The notes under the pieces were generated by a model, which was given only the letters and a program-made list of their open reading frames with translations, was not told where the DNA came from and did not search any database. Below, piece by piece: positions 27,152 to 55,799 of a stretch of DNA of 64,000 bases. Each line of letters starts with the position of its first letter. Within the stretch, counting starts at the first letter, position 1. The stretch is from positions 1-64,000 of the forward strand of contig JBAMJV010003054.1 in NCBI GenBank assembly GCA_037951105.1, written 5' to 3'. The stretch is from Echinarachnius parma (Eukaryota; Echinodermata; Echinoidea; Clypeasteroida; Echinarachniidae). Both the position numbers and the translations under genes were made by a program.

Positions 27152-27504
27152 GGGGGTGGGGATGAGAGAAATTCGGAAGAGAACTGGGATGAAGCTACAA
27201 ATGAAATTGGACTGAAAAGGGTCCATGACTGTGATAAGAACAATTTGATATGACATGATACTATTATAACACAAGCGGATCAAGCGAGTTTTGAACTACA
27301 TGCCTCAAACCATATTATTACGGTCAAGTCTCTATTCAATTAAATTAAGTTCAATTCAATCAAATTTAAGTTATTGCATGTTGATGGAATACGTTATAAT
27401 TATGTGTTCTACAAACACGTTTACATTAACAACAAGAACAATATCTACTGTGGGAGGAGTTGCCTCCTCCTGTATCAAGCTCCTCCACAATTATTCTGTA
27501 ATCG

Positions 27505-27722
27505 CAAGACAAATTAATTGAATTCAGTTCATCTCGTTATCATAATTTAAAAGTAATTAACACTGAATTTAATAGAGAACTGATTCGACATACCATTTGA
27601 CGAGAAGGACATTGCCACGAATTCGTTATTGCAAAACAAATCAAGTGAAATCAATATAGTTTATCAAGTAATGACTATTACACTGAATAAGGAGAACTGA
27701 TTCCACTTACCATTTGACGAGT
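27505..27722. repeat. Two-unit degenerate tandem repeat
   Basis: Two copies about 120 bp apart share CAAGACAAATTAA / CAAAACAAATCAA, CACTGAAT, GAGAACTGATTC and CATACCATTTGACGAG / CTTACCATTTGACGAG. Confidence 0.6.
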
Positions 27723-27729
27723 AATCAAT

Positions 27730-29060
27730 CAGGTAACTTGTCGCAAAGTAGCAGTCAAAATAATATGCTTGGTATAATTGGTCATGATGTTTCACGCAGT
27801 CGTCTATAATGATGCAGACTCGTAATCATAAACACAACCGTATAATAAACAGGCCCACAATCAATAAGCCTGATTCACATATTACATAGATAGATCTGTG
27901 GGGAAGATAACAATGATGCAGTCATTCAGACTGATAGATGAATAGAATATCACATTGATATCATCTTTGTTCTCTCACAGCACTAACCATGCTATCAGTC
28001 TATTTGAGTTCCCATGTAATGTTCAATGACAATGAGCAATACGCCACGAGATTATTAACACAAATAAACCCGGCGAATTAATTTGATAAACCGGTGAGTC
28101 TTTGCCGATATGTATTATAATGGCGAAGCAATGACCGATCCCGACTAGGCAGGGGGTTAGGGGGCAGAGCATTGACCGGGGGAGGGGTGGGAGGGGGGGG
28201 GGGGGGGGGCAACCCTTGTCTAAATGAACATGTGTTTTTAATTATAATATCACGTTTTCCAACGTATAGAGGGTGTAGTGTGTATGAATGTGTGTGGGGG
28301 AGGGGGAGAGGGGGTGTAATAATACAACAAAATAATAATAAATAAATAAATAATACGTACCTTATAGTAGAAAGGGCATACAATCAATAACCTCCCCTTA
28401 GCCTGCATTGTAATATACATGAATACGCCACTGATGTATATTATACTATTTGTTGTCAATATTTCCAGTCAAGGCCCATTGTTTGACGGGCATTGTTCTT
28501 TATTTATTCTGCTGCTTTTCTGTTTGGCATGTGACGCCATGTATAGCCAAGTTTAGTCAACTCATATTCATATCTTTTCCCGCTTGGGTTCAGTTGACAT
28601 ACACGCCCTATTTGTGTTTAGTTACCGCAGTTGTTCTTGTTTTTTCATCCGTCCTCATGCATTTAACCCTCTGAGTGTCGGGGTCGATTCTAGTCACAAA
28701 CATCATATAATTAGCTCGGTTGATTCGTTCATATACAATTAATAAATGTATCATATTTGGGAAGACAGGCTGACCATGTATACTAGTTCTCTGAAAAAAA
28801 ATCTTTGTCAAGGTGATTCTTTCAATTTTATGTAATGGTTCGCAGCATGGAAGTCAATGCTAGCTTTCTGAAGAACTAAAAAGTCAAAACTAAAAGAAAA
28901 TAAGATAATCAGTAAGAAATAAGTTGGTTTAAATTGTTGACAGTCCGTATCAGAGATACTACGGTTCGATAGAGGGCGCAATATGACCAAGTTTGCAGGC
29001 GTGATCAAGTGTGTGTTTAAAATCGCTTAGAAGTGTAGTACTGACAAGACATAGTGACAA
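27730..29060. other. Intergenic stretch, no gene seen
   Basis: Contains G-rich runs near 28160-28210 and 28296-28315. No coding or RNA feature could be supported. Confidence 0.4.
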
Positions 29061-29068
29061 CAAGTATA

Positions 29069-29326
29069 GGCCCGTATTCACAAAGGAGGTTTGTAGGAGG
29101 TTTGTACAAACCATGGTTTGACCAAGGTTTACATCTATGGAATGCCATTTGTAAACTGATGGAGAAGGAATGTAAACTCCATACTTGTTAACAATGTTGA
29201 TTTACAATTTACGGTATGCGAGCAGCATTCTATAGATGTAAACCATCGTCAAACCAGGGATATGGGAGTTTGGTCAAACCATGGTTTGTACAAACCTCCT
29301 ACAAACCTCCTTTGTGAATACGGGCC
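29069..29326. mobile_element. Palindromic MITE with GGCCCGTATTCACAAAGG ends
   Basis: Left end GGCCCGTATTCACAAAGGAG and right end CTCCTTTGTGAATACGGGCC are perfect inverted repeats. Further in, ACAAACCATGGTTT occurs in both arms, and GTTTACATCTATGGAATGC pairs with GCATTCTATAGATGTAAAC. The element is 258 bp and non-coding. An older relative lies at 12675-13010. Confidence 0.85.
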
Positions 29327-29467
29327 AATGGGTTTTACGAATAGAGAAGTATATGCGATATGCTGTCTGTATTGATCATTTGGTCTCCAATCCAAGCCGG
29401 TTGGGGAAGTGGGATGTTTCTAGTGTGGCTATATGACTACTGGCTACGACTAAACTATCCTTGTGAC

Positions 29468-29497
29468 CGGGGGCGGGGGGGGGGGGGGGGGGGGGGG
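29468..29497. repeat. Poly-G tract
   Basis: Over 20 uninterrupted G residues. Confidence 0.9.
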
Positions 29498-30022
29498 TGC
29501 ATCTTCCTCTACGTCCCGCTCGCGATTTTTTTTTCCGATGGCAAAATTATGTCCTCAATTAAACGTTTCTTGCGGCAACGTCAATGACTCAGTGTTGTCC
29601 GATGGCCCGGTCAGTTCCCATGCTTTGTTACGTTTATATATTTTTCTTGTATAAGAAAAAAATGGTGGGAAGAGCAGATGGATAGAAAGGAAATAGGAAC
29701 ATGAAACATGAATAATTTCGATTTATATACGAAACAATCTAAGGCATGATTTCCCTTATAAGTTATAGGATTTATAAACTATATTATTTGTGTTTTGGCT
29801 CACATCGACTACTGTAGTGCCTCTGTAGTGCCTGCCTATTCATCGGCTGGCTCGATCTTGATTATGTAATTGAACAGCTCCAACTGGAACAACACTCAAT
29901 GAAATACACAATTTTCTTTTTATGTAATCAGCAAATATATAGATAATAAATAATGATTCTAATTCATTAATTCAACCAGACTGAGAAACCTAGGCTCACT
30001 TTTCAACGTTTACCATTACAAT

Positions 30023-30053
30023 CAAAGATCCTACATACATTGTAGGATCTTTG
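30023..30053. promoter_or_regulatory. Perfect 12 bp hairpin upstream of ALDH7A1
   Basis: CAAAGATCCTAC and GTAGGATCTTTG are exact inverted repeats with a 7 bp loop, ending 113 bp before the ALDH7A1 ATG. It could sit in the promoter or 5' UTR; a regulatory role is only inferred from position. Confidence 0.35.
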
Positions 30054-30165
30054 TTACAATATAAATATAGCAACAACAAAAACAACAACTGCACACTATC
30101 TACGTAGAGGAGGTCGACTAAATTTTCGCGGTTCGCCCATAAATATTTGATCTTAAATTCATATA

Positions 30166-47555
<17,390 letters not shown>

Positions 47556-47649
47556 CTGAGGATCATCTATGTAGGTAAAACAAAATGTTGGGTTAGCTTT
47601 ACTAAGTACTGACATGGCAATAGTCCTGAGCAATATATACATATACATA

Positions 47650-47810
47650 TGTGGCCGGCTATAGAAACAATCACATCTTTGCCAATTATTGACCAATTAG
47701 TTAGAACAAAGGATCAAGTGAAAGCTTGTGATGAGGCCTTTCTAATGGTACGAAAATCTACATTTTGATTTTTACCGACAAGTGCAGGGTTTTGCTATAG
47801 CCGGTCACAT
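47650..47810. mobile_element. Internally shortened TGTGACCGGCTATAGC MITE, 3' of ALDH7A1
   Basis: Starts TGTGGCCGGCTATAG and jumps directly to the interior sequence AAACAATCACATC, so most of the left arm is missing. Ends TTTGCTATAGCCGGTCACAT. It lies 95 bp after the ALDH7A1 stop, so it may fall in the 3' UTR. Confidence 0.8.
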
Positions 47811-48059
47811 GTACATGTATGTATACCTTGATGTGACTGCAAAAATTAAGATCCATGTATCGATGAAAAGATAATATTGTGCTATTATATGATGTGGCAA
47901 AGGTAAAAAAGCTTGATCTGTATTTGTATATAAACCTTTTAAAAAATAATGAGTAATATGAATTAAGAATAATATAAATATGTCCTATGGTAGCAATAAC
48001 AATATATGGCAGTGCAACATCATGTTTATTACAGTATTATCGTCTTGCTATTTAACCAG

Positions 48060-48355
48060 GGGGGTGCTTCACAAATATCCTAAGTTGAACTTAACTCTAA
48101 GTTGGACTTAAACAGTATGGAAAGCTGTTTGTTTCTTTAAATATTTTTGTAAACGTCCTTTTTATAAGGCATGAAATGTTGATTCAAATTATTAACATTT
48201 TCTATTATCAAGGATACTTCATGTTCTTCATGTAAAATGTATGAAAATCTTGCTTTTTTGCTTTTGGATATATTGTATTCTAAGGCCACACATGGCTTTC
48301 CATAATAGTTAGGTCCAACTTAGAGTTAAACCTAGGATCTTTGTGAAACACCCCT
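48060..48355. mobile_element. GGGGTGCTTCACAAA-ended palindromic MITE
   Basis: Left GGGGTGCTTCACAAATATCC with CTCTAAGTTGGACTTAA, right TTAGGTCCAACTTAGAG with AGGATCTTTGTGAAACACCCCT. Arms of about 60 bp surround an AT-rich middle. 296 bp, non-coding. Confidence 0.8.
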
Positions 48356-48359
48356 CAGG

Positions 48360-49950
48360 GGTTTAGCACAAATCAGCCACAAATAGCCCATAAGATTCCC
48401 GTAAATGCTCTTTAAAATTCAGTGTTGAATAAATGTTGAGTGCTTTTGGGGTTAAGACAGGCCATGAGAATTGCCCAACAATATAACTTTCCCCATTTTG
48501 CATGTTGGTATTATTAATAGATGGATTGGATCTAACACAAGGTCAACATTGTATTTGTCTTCTGAAGTGATGTGTAAATAGGTCCCTATGCCAGTGGTCA
48601 AACCAGAAAATATTTTTGAGTAGCAATATTTATTTTCATTTTATGATATATTTACTATGCCCAGTTTTCTTTGCTTTAAGAGCGTGCCCATTTTAGTTGT
48701 GTGTGTAAATATTATTTTCTTGACTTCTTGTTGGCTGAAACTTGAGTGTTGCTGAATAGGGTTATTAATATGTCAGTTTGTTTTTTTGACAGCGTGTGCG
48801 GTTTCTGTGTGAACAGAATCTGTGTTTGCTGAGGCTTTTTTTACATGTTGATGAATATCTATATGTTTTCTCTTCAATTAAATTGTTTGTGTTTGTTAGC
48901 TGAAGTTTAATTGTCAGTAATATTTGTTATTTTACCATGAAGCATTTTGTACAATGTATGCCATGATGTGAAACTGGCAGACCTTACAAAGTGTTAAAAG
49001 TGAACCATTAACTTTGTCTAATTCAACCCAAATCAGTACTTTATTGTACCTTCCTGTTTGGCATACGGTAACAGAAGAATGAAATAGGTTTTTATTTTTC
49101 AAATGACTCTCGAATTATGAAGATATTTTGATTTTGGACAAAGTCGATGGGCATAAGGTGATACAAGCTTACATCAATTACAGCATTATTTTTCTATGAA
49201 ACTATCACACATCATTCAGAGTAATCTGACAGTGATAGTGGTATATGATTGAAGTCCCAAATATCATTTTGGAAAAAAGACTTATGAAGTTAATGGATCA
49301 CTTTAATCATGGTTGGAAATAAATGATATTTTAAAACAAAATCTGAGCTGTCCAGATTTAAAACAAATAGTGGTGTTATAAACACTATCACGTTTCAATT
49401 AGCTTTGCTGTTTACATCAGCATCTATGTTTGACATTTTTGTCTGCTGAATCATTTTTACTGTCAAACAAGTACTGGTTTGGTATTTGGTTTGTTTGTTA
49501 TGTTAAGGGAAACAACAATATAGCCATTACTAAAGGCCAAGGTGTACACACATTGTTCAATGTCTTTAAAAAGCTTGAACCAGGTCAAGGATATGATTAA
49601 CTGATTTTCTTCTTTTCAATCTTTTAGATTGGATATTAGTTATAAAAAAATACTAAGCTTTATGTAGTAATGAAACATTGCTTTCTTGTGAAACTGGTGA
49701 AGGGAGTTGTTTGGTCACATCTACATTCTTACATGTCAAACCTGATATAGCGACCACCTTCCTATAAAGACCATCATTCTGTACAGGATGGTTCTGGTTG
49801 AGGTAATGTACATGGAATGTATTTTATGCTGCATGTGTGTAGGGTATTTGCTTTCAATATAGCTTGTAAAATTCATATCATGACTTATCAGACATGATAT
49901 CAATGAAGAAGTAAATGAACTAAATTATGTGCATCTTAATTTGATCAGCA
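48360..49950. other. Region 3' of ALDH7A1, no gene seen
   Basis: AT-rich, without recognisable coding sequence; it may include ALDH7A1 3' UTR. A fragment at about 49735-49800 (GTCAAACCTGATATAGCGAC) belongs to the TACAGTCAAACCT MITE family. Confidence 0.4.
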
Positions 49951-49955
49951 TGATA

Positions 49956-50598
49956 CACTGAGCTCAAAAAGAAACTTATATTTTTTCTCATGGTCATATC
50001 TTGAAAATCTGTCCACCAAAATTAATCAAAACGACACACGGGATTAATTAAACACCCTACTCCATTGACCTGTCAATATCCATGAGATTACTTTACTGAC
50101 ATAACTGAAAAAGGCATTGGCATGGAACCGTTACCTGTATCACATGTCACAGCCTGGACATTTCGGCAACAGAGTTTAAGACGGGTGAGGAAGTCAAGAC
50201 AAAATGAAAGGAAGGTTATGTCAGTTACCCAAACACAAAAATCAACAGTGGGTGTGTCCACCATGTGTTTGGAATCATTCAGTGCATCTGCTACGCATGC
50301 TGTCCACCAGGCTCTGATACAGGCTTGGGAAGATCGTTCCTCTCTTCCTGTAGAGCTGCGCTGTGCGTGTGTATTAACGGGCGGATTGTCCCTTTTACTG
50401 TGACATGTGGTCCCGGAAGTTGTTCCATTTCAATGCTTTTTGCGGTTGTGTCAAGTGGGCAACTGCTTAGTTACTGACATGTGCTTAGAGCAGAGTATTT
50501 AAGTAATCCTGTGTGTCATTTTGGTTAATTTTGATGGACAGGATTTTAAGATATGATCATGTGAAAAAATATAAGTTTCTTTTTGTATTCAAATGCTC
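49956..50598. mobile_element. Tc1/mariner-type element with ~115 bp terminal inverted repeats
   Basis: After TACACTGAG, the left end CTCAAAAAGAAACTTATATT continues through CATGGTCATATCTTGA and GTCCACCAAAATTAA to ACACACGGGATTA. The right end carries the inverse of all of these with about 15% difference. The 93-codon frame at 50122-50403 inside shows no intact transposase domain, so this is a non-autonomous or decayed copy. TA-type ends suggest Tc1/mariner, but that is inferred. Confidence 0.7.
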
Positions 50599-50599
50599 T

Positions 50600-51700
50600 A
50601 TACTATAGTGCCTGTTAAAAATCATATTATGAGTAGAATCATGTCAAGTAAAAATGCAATAATTGTTTATCGATTGCAATTTAGAAATTTAGTTATCAAT
50701 GTGTGGAAGATTAATTCCATATTTGATCATTTGTTTGCATTTGCAAACTTTTTTTCTTTCTGTATTCATGTCACATATGTTATTTTTGACCATGTCATAA
50801 AACAGTTGTACAATATATGCCGTGTTGTGGAAAAGACAGACGTTACAATGTATTAATCATTATTGAAAATAATAATGAATCATACTTTTCTATAAAAAAA
50901 AAATATTTAAGCTGTCCAGAGTGATGATTTGATTGTGTTCTGTCTCTAATTTGATGTTGATATAGTGTGTGTTGTATGAGTTTGTGCTGCTTCAACAATG
51001 TCAGTGAATTTTGGGCTCCATCGCATAGGTAGGGGGCACATCCCCCAATAATTTGACAAAAAGAATAACAATCATAAAGGGTAAAAAAAAGAAGAAAAAA
51101 CAAGTCCATGCAATCAGGCAATGTGCACCACACAACCAGCCTTTCTCCAAGAATAAACATGTAAAAAACTGAAGTGAATGGTCAATAGATCCTGTTGATT
51201 TCCTATTCAAACAGCTCAAACGTTATCTTATCAAACGGTGAATGATAAGATGTTTGAATATGATAATTTCTGGTGTAGGTATAAGTTTACTGAACCGAAA
51301 AGAAGGGTTAAGTGATATTAGCAGACACACTGAACTGTTGAACTTCGGTCCCGTTTATTACGTACCAGCTTAATTGTTATTAATTTATTTTATTATACAG
51401 TCGCTTTGGTTTGAAGATGTTTATTCTAGTGCAAATATTATCCATAGCAAAGAAAGGCCGATTGTATGGTGCTTGCCTCATTGCCCGGGGCAAGTCAAGT
51501 CTGATTCGGACCATTTTTTTGGGGAAACTCACAATTATGGGGTTTTATCTTTTTACAATGACATGTCTACTTGATACAGGGCCCATTGTAAAGAAGGCTT
51601 TTGAGACAGCGAATGGAGGGAGCTACCATGTCTTTATAAGATATGAAGTTTTAATGTTTATTAAAGGTTGAACCAATACACAAATACAAAAATTAAAAGT
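50600..51700. other. Intergenic stretch with one C-rich MITE fragment
   Basis: At about 51015-51140, CGCATAGGTAGGGGGCACAT and CCCCCAATAATTTGACAAAA match the core of the hAT-type MITE at 52869. Otherwise no gene is seen; the short frames here have no recognisable domain. Confidence 0.4.
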
Positions 51701-51715
51701 TAAATTACAGCCACA

Positions 51716-51860
51716 TGCGATAAGCTCAAAGCAAATATACTCCTGCTGGTTTCAAAGTATATCTAACATATAATTATTATAAAGTGGTGTCACCTGGCAC
51801 GAAGTATTATTACTAACAGTACCAGACTAATATTAATATTCGTCACTAAGTAACCCTCTT
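51716..51860 (+). repeat. Direct repeat, copy 1, upstream of the sulfotransferase genes
   Basis: GCGATAAGCTCAAAGCAAAT, TCCTGCTGGTTTCAAAGTAT, ATCTAACATAT, TAAAGTGGTGTCACCTG and GCACGAA recur in order at 53145-53295, about 1.43 kb downstream, with close to 90% identity in the shared blocks. Confidence 0.75.
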
Positions 51861-52868
51861 GACTTTTGCTTTGGTAAACAAAACTTACATTTTGAACTTG
51901 GTTACACTAGATGGTTACACTATGGTTACACTAAACTACAGTTTAAATATACCATCTCCTTAACTTTTAAAAGTATCATTACGCTAATTAATAAAGATAT
52001 GTTTCAACGAAGTCTCCCTTAAAGTGTTATTAATTATATTCTACATTTTTCTTTGTGTGCAGAAAAGGGTAAGCAAAACTTAAAAATGACGTAAACATTA
52101 TTATTGAGACGGGAGACAGCTTAGTATTTTAGCAACCGTATAGCCACGCCGATACAGATTTGTTCCCGCCAAAGAATTTTCCTGAAACTAATGATTTCCT
52201 TTATATTACTTAGCCCCTGCATATAGTAATATTGTATATATATAACATTACATTAAGCATCCTGATATTTTGCATCATAAGAAACTTCGTGACGTTTCAC
52301 ATTTATTTCATTAAACAATGACGTATGGATATAACCTCCTCCTTGCCGTGACGTCACACATGCGATGGTAAACTTAACCCGAAAACCGTATGCCTAATTC
52401 CAATGATGAACGCTGTCGCTGATGATAGTAGTATAATGAGTCGCCTTTCAATCGGAACTGATATCTCCTGTCCGTCAATTCTACCTTGCACATAAAAAAC
52501 AAAACCGTCAACAATCAGGGAAAAAAGTAGGCCTATTTAGACAATGAATTTGTGAAAGGTTATAAAAAGGGGAAGAATTGTACTTTCGACTTTCGATCTG
52601 GTGCTTGTTGGTCTTTTAAACATTTGCGGATCTCGGGTTATGACTGATTGTATGCGATTGGGTAATGCATTTATGAAGATTTAAATGTTTGCGAGGAATA
52701 ATCTCATATAACTCATCACAACGATCCAGCGATGGAAGGACATTATTGAAATCTAGAGGAGACACGAACGAACGAACGAACTCATCATGCTCATACAGCT
52801 GAACTTGAAGAATGTATTATTGAACTTGTTAAGTAAACAACCCTATATTATCAAAGGTTGGTGTAATA

Positions 52869-52994
52869 TAATGCCATACCGACGGGGGCATGGGGGGGGG
52901 GGGGGCACGTGCCCCCCAATAATTTGAAAAAATAATAGGAAACATAAGGGGACATTTTTCGAGAAAAAATAGACATACGGTGTCCACCCCACCC

Positions 52995-53028
<34 letters not shown>

Positions 53029-53052
53029 CAGTCTGACCACGATATGCCACTG
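52869..53052. mobile_element. hAT-type MITE with perfect 8 bp target duplication
   Basis: GTGTAATA flanks the element on both sides (52861-52868 and 53053-53060). The right end is CACGATATGCCACTG; the left TAATGCCATACCGACGGG is a worn match to its reverse complement. The interior has poly-G, GTGCCCCCCAATAATTTG, AACATAAGGGG, a poly-C run of about 30 (52996-53025) and CAATCAGTCTGACCACG. Defines the family seen at 17827, 45841 and 60506. Confidence 0.9.
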
Positions 53053-53144
53053 GTGTAATACAAACCATTATATTGCGTCTTTGCGTCTTGGGTTCCACAA
53101 ATCAACCTTATAATCAGATTAAATCCGCAATTGGATACATACAA

Positions 53145-53295
53145 TACGCGATAAGCTCAAAGCAAATTGTATTCCTGCTGGTTTCAAAGTATATCTAACA
53201 CATATCATATTGTAAAGTGGTGCCACCTGACACGAACTAACAATACCAGAATAATATGATCATGATCATCGTTATTATAGTTCGTCACTTCGTAT
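53145..53295 (+). repeat. Direct repeat, copy 2, upstream of sulfotransferase gene 1
   Basis: Copy of 51716-51860 lying about 650-800 bp before the start codon at 53952. It includes GCGATAAGCTCAAAGCAAAT, TCCTGCTGGTTTCAAAGTAT, TAAAGTGGTGCCACCTGACA and a later AGTTCGTCACT. Confidence 0.75.
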
Positions 53296-53951
53296 TTATA
53301 AATTAGCGCTCAGTTTACAACGGAAGTTAACGCTGACCTTGACCTGGTTATATTATTTTTTTCCTGAAACATTCGGCCTATATCCTGCAACAAGTTCAAT
53401 TATGTGACTTATAAATTGTGTGGCTATTTGTATTGCTGTTCTGATATCATTCTCGCGGTTGAAGTGAATCCGTCAGTCTTACATAACTTCACAAACAAAA
53501 GGATGGACCTCATGTTGACTTTATTGCAAGGACGTTTTCATTGATCTTTAAACCGTTTAAAGATATTCTTGAAAAGGAAAAAAGGGAATGCAGTGAGTTT
53601 CTTGCTGTTCTGCTCGATTGGACAGTCCAGCCATAATGCCACATCATAATTTGTTTAGCTGGACACAGAGAACCGATTTGATTTTGCTCGATATTGGTGC
53701 CATATTGGAAGATACAAGTAACTCCAGAAGCCTGAGTAGCTACTCTTCGTCGTCCATTATATAACACATGTGTTGAATTCCGACGAATATTATAGACATA
53801 GCGGGTAGGCCTATATAGAAGTTTAACCTCGATCCGTATTATTTAAATGATCTACCCAATGAAGCAAATTATTGAAAGAACGGCTACCAAAGCGGCACGA
53901 AAGGCAGAGGTACGGTTGATTAAGAAAATAAGGACTTGAAAATCATGATTT

Positions 53952-55268
53952 ATGACTAGTGGTACAGATGTACTTGGAAGAATGGAGAACAGTGAACCAG
54001 TTGAAACGTTACAAAAGAAGGACTTGGAAAACATGAATGATCATGCAGATATCGGAAGAATGGAAAACACGGAGCCTGATGCGACGTCAGTTAAGAACGA
54101 TTCTGAGATCGCGGTCGATGTTGATGCATGCAGAAAAGGACCGGTGCGTGTGATTATGTGGACAGCGCCACGATCCCTGTCCACAGCCTTCGCGCGCTGC
54201 ATGACCGAAGTACCAAACTCCAAGATATTCATCGAGCTCTACGGGGCTGCCTTCACGCTTGGGCCAGAGAGGAAGGTCCAATGGTACCCCAACTTCATCC
54301 CAGGGTTCACATACCAGTACTGCAAGGATCGACTGGAAGCTGATCACTCCAACTACGACTTCGTGTTCGTCAAGGACTTCGTCTTCGAGATGCACCTCCA
54401 TGCTGACAAGCTGCCCAAAGGCTATCAGCATGTATTCCTGATGAGGCATCCGTACAAAGTCTTCACGTCCTTGCGGAGGATGCTGTGCAGGTCGCTCATC
54501 TTGAGAATGGTCAGTCGAAATGCGCGGATCAAGATTTGCATCCCCAGCAAAGGGTACTTCTACGAGGACATGTGGGAGCTGTACAGCTACCTCCGAGATC
54601 ACCCTGACTACCCTGACCCAATCATCATCGATGCAGATGACCTTCTGAGTGACCCGGAAGCAATGATCAGAAAGTACTGCGACCTCATAGGGATCCCTTT
54701 CCACCAGGACATGCTCACGTGGGAAAAGGCTAAGCTGACGGATATGCCCTGGGAACGTCCAGGGTTCTTCCGACTGATCAACTGGATGATCAAGTGCTAC
54801 GAGAACGCGCTGAAGAGCGAGGGATTCTGGAAGGGCGGATCCAAGAAAAACGCCACCAAGAACGGTGCCTGTAAAACTGAGGATGGGACGACGTCAGCTA
54901 CAGATTTCTCCGAGGCTGTCCACACCGACTCGAGCCTCGAAAAAGCTTCAGAGGACCTTGCATTGGACAGTAAGCAAACGCAGATCCATGTGGACATGGT
55001 CGGGGTAGAAGCAATAAATGCCACAGGGGATGATGGGCCTTTGGGGGAGAGAATTAATAATGAATCGTCAGCCAATGAAAATGCTTCTGAAGGAGACGTG
55101 CCAAATTACGCTTCCGGAGATAGGCCATCGAGTGAACATGGTAATGGCGACGTTAGGTTTTCAGTAACAGAATACGACCTGTCGAATCTGCATTCAGATA
55201 TCCGCAAGGCGATTGAGTACACTATGCCCTTCTACAAGCTTCTCTATGAGCAAAGAATAATTCTTTGA
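53952..55268 (+). CDS. PAPS-type sulfotransferase-like protein 1 (no coding intron)
   Basis: 438 codons. The start ATG is fixed by an in-frame TGA two codons before it. WTAPRSLSTAFARCM (about 70-84) is the 5'-phosphosulfate loop, and RHPYKVFTS (165-173) has the Arg-x7-Ser spacing of the 3'-phosphate-binding segment. YEDMWELYSYL, then IIIDADDLLSDPEAMIRKYC, complete a core like the Sulfotransfer_4/uncharacterised P-loop group. Likely reaction: transfer of sulfate from PAPS; the acceptor is unknown and no signal peptide or membrane segment is seen, so cytosolic. The N-terminus has an internal repeat (GRMENSEPVETLQKKDLE, GRMENTEPDATSVKNDSE). Residues ~300-405 are a disordered acidic/Ser-rich linker before a conserved 32-residue tail (EYDLSNLHSDIRKAIEYTMP, then FYKLLYEQRIIL). 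A possible AATAAA lies at 55778. Coding GC exceeds its flanks. The paralogue lies at 61296. Confidence 0.9.
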   Translation: MTSGTDVLGRMENSEPVETLQKKDLENMNDHADIGRMENTEPDATSVKNDSEIAVDVDACRKGPVRVIMWTAPRSLSTAFARCMTEVPNSKIFIELYGAAFTLGPERKVQWYPNFIPGFTYQYCKDRLEADHSNYDFVFVKDFVFEMHLHADKLPKGYQHVFLMRHPYKVFTSLRRMLCRSLILRMVSRNARIKICIPSKGYFYEDMWELYSYLRDHPDYPDPIIIDADDLLSDPEAMIRKYCDLIGIPFHQDMLTWEKAKLTDMPWERPGFFRLINWMIKCYENALKSEGFWKGGSKKNATKNGACKTEDGTTSATDFSEAVHTDSSLEKASEDLALDSKQTQIHVDMVGVEAINATGDDGPLGERINNESSANENASEGDVPNYASGDRPSSEHGNGDVRFSVTEYDLSNLHSDIRKAIEYTMPFYKLLYEQRIIL

Positions 55269-55449
55269 TGCTAACTTGCCAATTTATTATCTAGTCCATG
55301 TGAAAGATATCGTCACTGATGATTCTTTGCCCAATGAAAATATCGGCAATTGATGATAGTCAAAATGCCAGTAGCATGGACAGATCGAAAGGCGAGAATG
55401 CTCCTTCGGGCGTCACGGGCATGTTGCCCCTGTATCTTATATCTGTCAG

Positions 55450-55690
55450 GGCCCATATCCATACAAGCCCGCTAGCTTAGTTCCATGCTAAGTCTATATT
55501 TTTGATGACGTGCCTAAGAATTAAACACAAAATATTTTAGTTGCTAACTAGGGTTAACTTAGTGGGTACAAAAGGCTTACCCAGCTAACCCTAGTTGGGG
55601 ACTAGGAAAACTGTTTGTTGCACACGACACTGTGTCATTTGAAAAACACTTAGCAAGGAACTATAATAAGACTTTTATGAATATTGGGCC
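55450..55690. mobile_element. GGCCCATATCCATA-ended MITE
   Basis: Left GGGCCCATATCCATACAAGC, right TTTTATGAATATTGGGCC, and inner CTAACTAGGGTTAAC / GCTAACCCTAGTT pair inversely. 241 bp, non-coding. The ends resemble those of the family at 29069 (GGCCCGTATTCACAAA). Confidence 0.65.
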
Positions 55691-55691
55691 T

Positions 55692-55758
55692 GGTGATTGG
55701 AGACACCGTATCAGATCACGTTATATACTTCTCTATGACCGCAGAATAACACTTTGAC
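55692..55758 (+). pseudogene. Relic of a sulfotransferase C-terminal tail (after gene 1)
   Basis: TTCTCTATGACCGCAGAATA then ACACTTTGACG reads LLYDRRITL and a stop, against LLYEQRIIL and a stop at the end of gene 1. The preceding bases (CACCGTATCAGATCACG) align loosely with the HSDIRKAIEYT segment. It lies about 430 bp past the gene 1 stop, directly after the MITE at 55450. Confidence 0.65.
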
Positions 55759-55799
55759 GTCAGTTCTGTCCAACATGAATAAAGTCATATCATATATAT